Below, one piece after another: positions 9,701-17,761 of a DNA stretch of 64,000 bases. Under the pieces are notes generated by a model. The model had not been told where the DNA came from. It did not search any database and saw only the letters and a list, made by a program, of their open reading frames with translations. The DNA is taken from positions 1-64,000 of the forward strand of contig JAQMWT010000324.1 of NCBI GenBank assembly GCA_029834535.1. The letters are read 5' to 3'. Numbering within the stretch: the first letter of the stretch is position 1; each line of letters starts with the position of its first letter. The translations under genes were made by a program, and so were the position numbers. Source of the stretch: Chrysophaeum taylorii (lineage: Eukaryota; Sar; Pelagophyceae; Pelagomonadales; Pelagomonadaceae).

Positions 9701-12661
9701 GCCGCCCGACGCGGCCGCCGAGTTGCCGAAAAACGACGAATTCTCGACGGATACGGTCGCGTCGATCGCGGCCACCGCGCCGCCGGAAGCCGCCGCCGAG
9801 TTGTTCTGGAAGACGGTCGTCGTCAGAATGGTCGAAGTCCCGCCGTCGACCACCAGCGCGCCGCCGTGGCCTCGCGATGCCCGGTTGAACGCGAGGCGCG
9901 TCGATTCGAGCGCGAGGGTTTCGACGTTATCGAAGTATCCGAATCCGCCGTCGTCGGAAGCTAAATTCCTGGTCGCGACCGAGTCCGAAATCGTCGTCTC
10001 GCTCAGCGTCGACGCCGACACCCCGCCGCCGAGGTGCGCCGAGTTCGCCTCCCACAGAATCTCCGACGCCCCGAACCGCGACAGCGCGTCGACGAAGACG
10101 CCTCCGCCGCGGTTCGCACGGTTCGATCGAAACGCGACGCCGTGGACGAACGCCGTAGCTTCCGAGCTCACAAACAGCCCGCCGCCGTCTCGGAGTGCCT
10201 CGTTCGACTCGAACGCGGCGGCCACCAAAGACTCTTCTTCTTCGACGTCAGCAGCAGCAGCGGCGGCTTCTTCTTCTTCTTCTTCGTCCGGGAGGTCGAC
10301 GCGGACGGCGTGGACGCTCGCGGGCACGTCGACGAGGCCGGATTGGCGGGTATCGACGAGTTCCCATTCAAGATGGCCGCCGTTCCAGCCGCTCGAGGTG
10401 CCGGAGTAGGCGTGGACTCGACGCGATGCGGCGTTCGGGAGACACGCGGCGGTCTCGACGACGTGGCCTCCGACCGCCTCGAGCTCGACGACCTCGCTGG
10501 TCCCGGCCAGGACGGCGTCGAGGCCGTAGTGGTCGAAGGCAGGGTCGAGGGCGACGATCGCGGCGCGCGACTCGATCGCGACCGAGGAGGGCGAGGTGAA
10601 GTCGAGGGAGAGCGCGACAAACTGGCACGCGGCCGGCGAGACGAAGAGCCGCGCGGTGCTCCCCACCGCGGCCAGGGCGCCGCCGTATGCCGCGCTGTTG
10701 CCGACGAGCGGCGCGGCGCGAAGCGTGACGAGGGCGTCGCCGGCGTAGACGCCGCCGCCCGCGCCCAAAGGCGCCGAATTTCCGACAATCGCGCTCCCGG
10801 AGGCGACCCTCCCCTCGCAGCCGTCGCTGAGGTAGGCGCCGCCGCCGTCGCCCGCGGCCGCCGAGTTGTTCGCGAGCAGACTACCCCCGCTCAGAGAGAC
10901 CCGCGTCGACGACGACGCGAAGATGCCGCCGCCGTCGCCGCCCGCCCAGCAGTCGGTGACGACGAAATTGTTTCGCACAATTACGGATGAACCGATGGTG
11001 GCGGCGACGCCGCCGCCGCCGTCGACGCTCTCGCAGCCCGCGATCCGCCCTCCTCCCTCCAACACCACCGAGGCGTCGCTGAACGTGTATATTGCGCCGC
11101 CGTTTTGCGCCGAACTGCGGCTTATGGTAATCGCGCCGTCGACGTAGAGCGAGCTGGTGGCGAAGAGCAAAATGGCGCCGCCCGACTCGACGGCGTGGCA
11201 ATCGAGGATCCGGGAGTTTTCGAGGATTTCCGCGCGGACGCCCGCGAACAACAACAACCCAGCCCCTCCCAGCGTAGCGCTGCAGTTGCGGACTGTGGCG
11301 GCGCCGCGGATGACAACGATGGCGTCAAAAAAGGTCGCGACGCAGCCTCCGTTCTCCGACCGAGCGTTCTCGACGACCGCCTCGTCGGCGAGCGATAGAG
11401 ACGACGATTTCGCCGCGAAGATGCCGCCGCCCACCGTGCCCGCCGCGCTGTCCGCGATGCGCGCCTGCTCCCGCACCACAATATTCGTCCCCCTGTCGCT
11501 CCCGATGCCGCCTCCGTACTGCGCGGCGCTGCACAGCCGTAGCGAAGCGTGGCCCCTCACGTCTAGGGTCGCGTTCTCGTACGCGAAGACGCACCCGCCT
11601 TGGATCGACGCGCAGTTGAGGACTTGTGAAAACCCGGCGAGCGTCGCGTTGACGTCCGACATCACAAACACCCCGCCCCCCGCGACCTGCGCGTTCGAGT
11701 CCTCGATAATCACGTCGTCGCGTACGAGCAGCAACCCCGACCGCGTCACCGCGACGCCGCCGCCCATCGCCGCGACGCTTCGTCGGATTCGCGTCCGTCC
11801 GAGCAGCGCCACGTGGCTCCCGGGGAGCCCCAGAATCCCGCCTCCGAGCATAAACTCGGCGGCACAATCCGAGACCTCCACGTCGCGGAGCACCAGCGAC
11901 GCGGACCGCATTACCAACACGCACCCGCCCCCCAAATCGTCGCCGTAGCCTCCGACGATCGAGAGGCCCTCGACGCGCAGCGCCGACTCCTCTTCGAGCC
12001 GCAAGAGCCGTGTCGACGAAGACCCACGCAGCGTCGTGTTCCGAGCCCCGCCGCCCGCGACCATCGCCCGCGATCCGCCCGAAACGACGACCTCGCCGAT
12101 AGAGAGGTTCGCTTCGACGACGACGCCGACCGGCAACGACTCGCAGGCCGACCGCCGGTACTCGCCGAGGTAATCCCGAAGATCTGCTTCGGTCTCCACG
12201 TTAATAACAACAATCGTCGCGTTGTTGTTGTTGTTGTCGTTGCCTACTACTGCCAGTTTCTCGTCGTCGTCGTCGTATATCCAAGCGTCGAAGCACGCGT
12301 CGGGCCCGACCGGCGCCGCGAACGCCGTCGCGCACTCGCACTCCCCGCACTCGCACCCCGTCGAGGTCAGCCACTTGAACGGGTCCTCGAGGTCCCTGCA
12401 CAACACCTCGACCTCCCTGTTGATGTAGTCGCACGTCATGCCGCGGCACGGGCAACTCTCCGTCTCGTTCTCGGCAAGTTGCCGTCTGCTGCTGCCGACG
12501 AGTCCGCCGCACCCCTCGCGGCATTGCGGACACTCGCATTGCCAGGGGTCTCCCTGGACGAGCAGGCACACCAAAGGGGTGTCGCAGCTCAACCCTTGGC
12601 AGACATCCGTGCAAGGGGTGCCAGCTGCGATGCTGACGACGCCGAACAGTAGAGCCAGCAT
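6758..12661 (-). CDS. Giant beta-helix (Pmp-like) surface protein with Cys-rich stalk and 7TM-like C-terminus
   Basis: A single uninterrupted 1967-aa frame starting at ATG 12661. Residues 1-15 (MLALLFGVVSIAAG) form a signal peptide, followed by a Cys-rich segment to about residue 110. Residues about 150-1000 carry dozens of GGG(I/V)(F/A), GGA(I/V) and NSAA repeats of the right-handed parallel beta-helix/polymorphic membrane protein type. A Cys-rich EGF/GCC-like stalk (about 1318-1437, including CxxCxxGxY and YTGARCAAC) precedes a strongly hydrophobic helix from about 1440 and several more membrane segments to about 1850. The tail is acidic and Ser-rich with an SD repeat (nt 6965-7010). The topology suggests a large extracellular sensor or adhesin joined to a multi-pass membrane module; the ligand is unknown. 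Similar architectures occur in algae and oomycetes. Confidence 0.85.
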   Translation of the reverse strand: MLALLFGVVSIAAGTPCTDVCQGLSCDTPLVCLLVQGDPWQCECPQCREGCGGLVGSSRRQLAENETESCPCRGMTCDYINREVEVLCRDLEDPFKWLTSTGCECGECECATAFAAPVGPDACFDAWIYDDDDEKLAVVGNDNNNNNATIVVINVETEADLRDYLGEYRRSACESLPVGVVVEANLSIGEVVVSGGSRAMVAGGGARNTTLRGSSSTRLLRLEEESALRVEGLSIVGGYGDDLGGGCVLVMRSASLVLRDVEVSDCAAEFMLGGGILGLPGSHVALLGRTRIRRSVAAMGGGVAVTRSGLLLVRDDVIIEDSNAQVAGGGVFVMSDVNATLAGFSQVLNCASIQGGCVFAYENATLDVRGHASLRLCSAAQYGGGIGSDRGTNIVVREQARIADSAAGTVGGGIFAAKSSSLSLADEAVVENARSENGGCVATFFDAIVVIRGAATVRNCSATLGGAGLLLFAGVRAEILENSRILDCHAVESGGAILLFATSSLYVDGAITISRSSAQNGGAIYTFSDASVVLEGGGRIAGCESVDGGGGVAATIGSSVIVRNNFVVTDCWAGGDGGGIFASSSTRVSLSGGSLLANNSAAAGDGGGAYLSDGCEGRVASGSAIVGNSAPLGAGGGVYAGDALVTLRAAPLVGNSAAYGGALAAVGSTARLFVSPAACQFVALSLDFTSPSSVAIESRAAIVALDPAFDHYGLDAVLAGTSEVVELEAVGGHVVETAACLPNAASRRVHAYSGTSSGWNGGHLEWELVDTRQSGLVDVPASVHAVRVDLPDEEEEEEAAAAAADVEEEESLVAAAFESNEALRDGGGLFVSSEATAFVHGVAFRSNRANRGGGVFVDALSRFGASEILWEANSAHLGGGVSASTLSETTISDSVATRNLASDDGGFGYFDNVETLALESTRLAFNRASRGHGGALVVDGGTSTILTTTVFQNNSAAASGGAVAAIDATVSVENSSFFGNSAAASGGAVYARDSAVTFVHRECWDVAIATDMTNTTAACVPIPYLNLEYTCDYWQVACSKIEADLTGSWGPLSCAGCACFGGNRPARDDIIPVAAAERYVAVSSSLDDSEVHRTTPRAAAVRLETACLRADDADYEVRAVDLLGDKWWGGRFGVKIGERFYEGPAFEEGVNNVARAPPIRLSLDSEPPLTTTIANRAGGGGGAVYYDGLAPFGAWASKENQAAYGPDLATPPRSIRLVPGSYVADSGRSPRQALRVELVDETGQRAPPLEGATAIARTSDDDDDDDDASVRLANTLAQFVDGVATFETLEITTKPGKNVSLELFTAVGSLANTSTTATVRVAGCASNEIEEADRCDPCEEGEYLYVDTCVSCSNGMVCEAGTALETLAVEGGWWRPAVDSPRVYECLSRDACPGGGGPETTGFDGCGEGYTGARCAACRARWYHADGVARRCARCSASGRFLAIFVYVLFFILLVCFAIWITFSTFAAITFTSFAVAAGSASSDLVAVAQQARGVDIDDATLAGAPLFVKTQRVIVKVKALLSFYQVIANLPIAVGDLELPNAYAIATSYVADASSFMFVRVLPLRCLVAVSNQVFYLRGVLAATLTPFALLVLLCLLTRFKKRLRGQLAQSDKELASQLMLLVVHLTLPMTSLAAFQTLSCNTYDFGAAKGERSFLRVAPRVSCDGKLYKRVIRTWGLLSIAVYPVGVPALYAVVLFSARNALYFNYKEVDDRRSDSACQLRRRESSIRTEGIWAWRVLWQDYLPRCFYWEVVATISKVLLTGVISIIKAGNPIQLVVGFLIALFFAACQNEFKPFVFDDDDLLASTAHLAAALTFFLLLLLKLDVVKMHAANVALFGLAVIPLLATLYVVRWLLPARHALVRWLLSAGRIVASFRRTTKPALSDSDSNSDSDSDSSFDSGNNARALPLVSQNPVPPTPSSTGGRRDPQNQPDPAVFLTRQTLDDDGVSAASDPRLSRGHSQLSLI

Positions 12662-13730
12662 ATGAGGAATTGTGACGCGCTCCGAAGAAAGTTACAGGAT
12701 ACACCAGTACATCTTTTGGGAATGTTTTCAGGAATTCCGCAATCGAAAATATGTTCCGTTACAATTTTGATGACTTTCGGCGTTTTGGGGACGGCATTCA
12801 GTGGACGGAATGTCCCAAAATTCTTAATAATATCCACGCGACGCGCGCACCGCGGACATAACACACGTCGTCGTCGTCGTCGTCGTCGTAAGGATGCCAT
12901 CTTGGGCACGTGTTCCTTGCTTATGCCGCTATCGTGAGGACGCATGGGTGTCAGACGCGGGGTAGTCGTCCGAAGGCGGGGTTCGGGTGCCCGAAACTGG
13001 CGGGGTCCTTTAATATTCTTCTTCGGGCTATGTGGCCAAGTCGTCGTTGGTGGAATCGGGGATGTCAGGGTCGCGATCGGTGTGGTGTTTCGGAGGTGGG
13101 CTTCTTCTTCGAGAAGAAGCTTCTGGCTCTCGATCTGGTCTCACCCGACCGCCGTACGGCGCCACAGCCGCTCGTGGCCCGCTTCCAACTTTATATCATA
13201 GCTGCGCAGCCTTCGGCACCACTACCAAATTCGCCCTCCGAGTTCTCCGTCTCGTCATCTGCCTTGCGCCAGCATCTTCTTTCTCAACGCTGTCCTCCTT
13301 CGCACGTGTCGCGATTGGCTGCTGCGGCACCACTCACACCTTGTCGAGGCCGTTCTCCCATGCTCCGGCCGTCAAACTCGGCCGCCGATCTGCTGCCCAA
13401 ACGACGCACCGACATCTGAGCCCAAAAGCAGTTGGTAAACGAAATCACTTGAGCACCCATAATCTCGTGGCTCAGGCGACGACGCGCCGAAGACGCCGCA
13501 GGAACAACAACCAACGACTTGGCAGCCGGAGGACCGGAGCATTTTGGGACCCGCCAGCTCTTTCTTTCTTTCGCGTTCTTCAAAAAAAGAGCATTATAAT
13601 AATTAAAAGCATTATGATTATTTTTTTACTTATTTTTCGAGCATACGTACATTATACTATTTTGTACGCGATCAATAATTCGGGCATCGATATGGTGTGT
13701 TGAAGAGGTATCCTCTTCGAAGCGTTGCAG

Positions 13731-14025
13731 TTGGAAGCCGGAACGTTTGCAGCGGGACGCGGGGACGCAGAAGGAAAGGACGACGGTAACGACAAGGTGT
13801 TTGTCTTCTTTTTTAAAGGTCGACTGCTAAGAGGGGGGTGTGTGTGTGGTGCATGAAGGATGTGGGTGGTCAGTCAAATCGCGGTCTCCGCGCCGCATAT
13901 GGCGACAGGCGTCAAATCTCCCCCGACGCTCCTTGCAGCGCCCCTCGTCTCTTTCCCCATTGATTCTGATCCAGCGCGCGTGGGATCAGCCCCATGCACT
14001 GGGCTGGCAATAGATAGTTAGTTAG
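13731..14025 (+). repeat. Dispersed repeat, copy A (pair with 44657-44907)
   Basis: TTGGAAGCCGGAACGTTTGC, then GTCAAATCGCGGTCTCCGCG, CGCCGCAT(AT)GGCGACAGGC and a terminal ATAGATAGTTAGTTAG are shared with 44657-44907 in the same orientation. The copies differ by indels and substitutions. The core block GGTCGACTGCTAAGAGGGG inside this copy also appears at about 58465. No coding capacity or clear terminal repeats are seen. It is probably a non-autonomous element. Confidence 0.8.
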
Positions 14026-14540
14026 CCGGCTTCGAAGCGCTGGTGGAGCGGTAAAGTTGACGGTTTCTCCGGATCAGCCTGATGTCATTTCCGCTACTTA
14101 CTGCCGCAGTTGTGGTTCTCAACGACTCTGCACGTCATGGCCGTCTCTCCATACCTGCCAGCCCGATTCTTACCTTCCCAGACGTCTCTCGATGCACCCT
14201 CCTCCCATTTTAGCACTAGCATTTTAAAAAAGCCTAGGTGTTGTAAAACCGCCTGAGCCCTCGTCTCAGCAGCGGCCCGAACGAGACCCGGGTTCGTTCG
14301 GTTTTCGACCAACGTCGGCCGTTCCGACTCTCGGACGTTAGGCCGGCCCATAGGGACGGGCGCGCAAAAAAAATGTTCCGCCTTTCGTTTCCTGTTCGTA
14401 TCACGCTTTTCGTATCACGCGAGGATGTTCTTGCCGTGGGTTTTGTCCCAAGACGGGCACAGGCAATTTAGGACCCTCCCTGTTTATATCATCATCATAG
14501 CTCCTCCTTTGGGGCCGAGGTATTTCGGCGCGCTAACACT

Positions 14541-14586
14541 TCCCGAGCGAGCGAGCGAGCGAGCGAGCGAGCGAGCGAGCGAGCGA
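14541..14586 (+). repeat. CGAG microsatellite
   Basis: About eleven uninterrupted CGAG tetranucleotides. It encodes SERA-type runs in all frames, so the ORFs crossing it should not be trusted. Confidence 0.95.
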
Positions 14587-15471
14587 CGGGGGTGTCATAG
14601 CCGCCAGCGCTCGTGCGCGCTCTAAGGCAGACATCGTCTGGGCCGACAATGCTCGACGACACGGAGCACGCACCGTCGGTGCCGCAGGAGCATGCGGCAA
14701 GATTGCGTTGTTAAATAACAGTTTGGCCATTGCGGTGAAGAAGCAATCGCAGGCGTCAGCATCTTGATCGAGCCATTCGAACTATAGGTTTCACGACGAT
14801 CGCCTTTGCGCACACACCCATGCGCATGGCCAGGAACTATCCGCTTCTTCTTTTTTTGCGGTCTTCTACGATCGATCGATCGATCGATCGTGGGGACAAG
14901 AAAGTCGGCAGAGGCCTCTCTTAGTATATGTCCCGCGACGCGAGCGCGTGCTCTCCGAGCGACACCCAACGCGTGTTCGGAAAAGAAGATTTGGTTGAAG
15001 AGAGCGGCAGGAAGGTCGCCATTATTTGCTGGGCCCACAATGTCGACGTGCCCGAACTTCCTTCCTTCCGGCGCGACAGTTCGCCGCCATCCCGGTCGCC
15101 GCGGAGGCGCCACCTAAAATCGGAGTAGTAGTAGTAGTAGTAGTAAATGCACGCGAGGTGCGCGACGACAAAATAGAAAATCGCGTGCCCCCTCTCTCTG
15201 CGCGCCGGTGGTCTATTGCGCCGCCGCCGCCGCCGCCTATCCGCGCTCCGGTCGCCGTCGCGTCCCATCTCTCTGTCGACGACTGGCCGTCGTTCTTGCA
15301 CCCCGGTTCCAAAAACGACGACGCTAAAATCAACAACCACGATGATCGATCGGCATGCGTGTTTAAGTTTAACAGAACGAAAGGACCGGCAGGACGAGTG
15401 CCGACCCGTTATTATTATTATTATTATTAAAAAAAGCATAACACAAGAAGAGAGAAAAGAAGTACAACAAC

Positions 15472-16950
15472 CTACAAGAGGGAGCCCCCCTTGCCGGCCT
15501 CGCCCTCGAGCTTGGACATTTCCTTCATCATGTTCATGAGGTTTTGTGCTCCGCCCATTTGCTGGAGCATGCGGGGGTCCATCGCCTTGTGTAGCTGCTG
15601 CATGACGTTGTTCGGGTTGCGCTGCATTTGCTTGGCCATGTTCGCGTCGCCGCCCTTCATGAGGCCCGACTTGCCCATTTTTGAGACGACGCGCTCGAAT
15701 TGCTTGTGGCACTTGAGCAGCATGTGAACTTCGACGGGATGCGTCCCCGAACCTCGCGCGACGCGGTCGAGGCGGGAGGGACACTTGTCGAGATCGACGC
15801 GGCCGTCGAGCTCGTCGTCGGTCATCGAGTCCATCATGTACATGAAGCGCTTGAGTCTGTTGCCTCCCTGGTCTTCCCCCACGAGCTGGGGGATCCCCGG
15901 TATCATGGCCATCACCTTGTTTAGCGGACCGAGTTTCATCACGTTCTCGAACTGCTCGTACATATCGCGGAGCGTAAAAGTTCCCTTGGCAAACTTGTCC
16001 ATTTGGTCCTTGTTGTCGACGGTGTCCTTGATTTGCTCGACGAGGCCGCGCATGTCGCCCATCCCCAAAAGACGCGACACGAAGGACCGAGGATTAAAAG
16101 GCTCGAAGTCGTCGAAGTGTTCTCCCGACCCGAGAAAGACGACGGGGGCGCCCGTCGCCGCCACGGCCGAGAGCGCCCCGCCGCCTTTGGCATGACCGTC
16201 GAGCTTGGTGACAACCACCGACCCGATATCGACAGCTTCGTGGAAGGCTTTAGCTTGGTCGCCGACCGACTGTCCCTGAGTCGCGTCCAGCACGAACACG
16301 ACGTCGTCGGGTTCTACCGCGGCTCGAATCTCCTGCATCTCGTCGAAGAGCGCGCTTTCCTGGCGGTGGCGACCCGAGGTGTCGACGATGATGACTTCGT
16401 ACTTTTCGCGGCGGAATTGGCGAACGCCTTCCTCCGCGATCTTGACGGGGTCGGCCTCGCTGAAGCTTCCGTAAAACGGACACCGCAATTTGGTCGCGTT
16501 TTGCCGGAGCTGGTCGTAGGCGCCCGCGCGGAAGGTGTCGGCGCACACCATGCAGCACTTCCAGCCCTTTCGTTGATAATGGTGCGCAAACTTGGCGATA
16601 GTCGTCGTCTTGCCCGCGCCCTGCAACCCCACGAACATCACCACGTTACTCTTCGACTTTTTCATATCGTACGCCTTGGTCCCCGGGTCCAGCATCTTCG
16701 ACAACTCTTCCACGAACGCGCGCTGGATCGTCTTGCGCCGGTTCGTGCCCGCCGCTTCTTCCTCAAAGTTCAGACGCGTCTTTATGGCCTTCCGCAGCTC
16801 GCCGACGATCTTCACGTTCACGTCCGCCTCCAACAAAGCCCGCGCCACCTCCCCCAGCATGCGGTCGATCACCTCCTCGGACACCACCGTCACCGCCTGC
16901 ATCTTCTGCAGCGCGGCCGACAGCTTGTTCCCGAGTTCCGCGAGTACCAT
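15472..16950 (-). CDS. SRP54: Signal recognition particle 54 kDa subunit
   Basis: A 492-aa protein, the normal length for cytosolic SRP54, which binds signal peptides and SRP RNA and uses GTP to dock ribosomes at the ER. It begins MVLAELGNKLSAALQKMQ, the eukaryotic N-domain start, at ATG 16950. G-domain motifs are intact: GLQGAGKTTT (P-loop), DTFRAGAYDQLRQNA, DTSGRHRQ (usually DTAGR) and TKLDGHAKGGGALS. The linker FTLRDMYEQFENVMKLGPLN and the Met-rich M domain with NNVMQQLHKAMDPRMLQQMGG follow, ending GKGGSLL. The cytosolic form is favoured over plastid cpSRP54 because the N-domain and the LRDMYEQF region are of the eukaryotic type. No intron is needed. The PsbP-like gene lies immediately upstream on the same strand. 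Confidence 0.97.
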   Translation of the reverse strand: MVLAELGNKLSAALQKMQAVTVVSEEVIDRMLGEVARALLEADVNVKIVGELRKAIKTRLNFEEEAAGTNRRKTIQRAFVEELSKMLDPGTKAYDMKKSKSNVVMFVGLQGAGKTTTIAKFAHHYQRKGWKCCMVCADTFRAGAYDQLRQNATKLRCPFYGSFSEADPVKIAEEGVRQFRREKYEVIIVDTSGRHRQESALFDEMQEIRAAVEPDDVVFVLDATQGQSVGDQAKAFHEAVDIGSVVVTKLDGHAKGGGALSAVAATGAPVVFLGSGEHFDDFEPFNPRSFVSRLLGMGDMRGLVEQIKDTVDNKDQMDKFAKGTFTLRDMYEQFENVMKLGPLNKVMAMIPGIPQLVGEDQGGNRLKRFMYMMDSMTDDELDGRVDLDKCPSRLDRVARGSGTHPVEVHMLLKCHKQFERVVSKMGKSGLMKGGDANMAKQMQRNPNNVMQQLHKAMDPRMLQQMGGAQNLMNMMKEMSKLEGEAGKGGSLL

Positions 16951-17025
16951 GATGGAATGGATGGATGGATGATGATGATGATCTAGTAGGGTGGCTTGAA
17001 TTGAAGACGACCCTTATACCCTCCC

Positions 17026-17683
17026 TCAGTTCTTGTTCTTCCTCGACGAGTAGAGTCTGAATGAGTCCGCAGCAAGGTTAAGGGCGGGGGCTGCGTCGGG
17101 AAAATCGTCCAAACGCGCCTGCGCCGTGAGGATGTAGAGGCGGCCGTTGGCGACGGTGACGCGGGCGAGAAAGTGGGTGTCGCCTCTCGAGGAGGCGTTG
17201 GTGTACTCGAGCCGGTAGCTCCCATCGGGCAGGGCCCTCGCGTCGAGGAGGTCGGCGGCGGTGACGCCGTCTCGTGCCCGTTCGGCGGCGACCACCCTGG
17301 CGCCGACGTCGCCGGGCGAGCCAAAGTCCGCCAGGCTGGCCAACTTGACCGGATCCACGACGACGCCGATTTGGCGCTTGCCGTTCTTCACCAAAACCTC
17401 GTCGAGGTGGGTTTTGACTGGTTTTGGCTTGATCTCGAAGTCCGACGTGTACTCGAACTCAAAGTCCCGCGAGGAAAACTTGTTGGTGGTCGGGTTTGCG
17501 GCGATGGCGACCAATAGGCCTCGTCTCACCTGCGTGCTCAGCTGGAACGTCCGGTATTCTACAGCGTAGTTCGGTTCTCAAACTATACACAGTCATCACA
17601 GCACGCGCCTCGCTCCGAGCAACAACACACGCAGGATCTGGCGCTAGGCCTCTGACGACGACGGCGAGGAGGAGGAGAAACAT
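17026..17683 (-). CDS. PsbP-family thylakoid lumen protein (two-exon model)
   Basis: The mature part (17529 to 17026) reads as a PsbP domain: FEFEYTSDFEIKPKPVKTHL, VVVDPVKLASLADFGSPGDV, YRLEYTNASSRG, FLARVTVANGRLYILTAQA and a final DSFRLYSS. PsbP proteins stabilise the oxygen-evolving side of photosystem II or act as assembly factors. Just upstream in frame is QVRRGLLVAIAANP, a twin-arginine lumen-transfer signal. That frame is closed by a TGA near 17585. An ATG at 17683 opens a signal-peptide-like start MFLLLLAVVVRGLAPDPA in another frame, so I infer a short intron between about 17640 and 17560, giving an ER-type signal plus plastid leader as expected for a complex plastid. The exact splice sites are not resolved. 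The gene diverges from the large gene starting at 17762 across only 78 bp. Confidence 0.8.
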
Positions 17684-17761
17684 AATGAATAAACGCTAAC
17701 CCTTGGTGGGGGTGGTTTTTTGTCGTCATTATTACTATTAGACTTATCACGTACATATATT

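Larger units (their letters stand above)
12662..15471. other. Intergenic region, repeats only
   Basis: No supported gene. It contains the dispersed repeat at 13731-14025 and several microsatellites: CGTCGT near 12867, CGAG at 14541-14586, GATC at 14871-14891, AGT at 15124-15146 and ATT near 15410-15430. A minus-strand frame at 14622-15113 (163 aa) has no recognisable family and is not accepted. Confidence 0.5.

Noticed and set aside
8189-9964. 591-aa open frame on the plus strand inside the beta-helix gene
   Set aside because: Shadow frame, Arg/Ala-biased, no motif; the minus strand encodes the clear domain series.
14622-15113. 163-aa minus-strand frame upstream of SRP54
   Set aside because: Crosses a GATC microsatellite, lacks known motifs, and the opposite strand is equally open.
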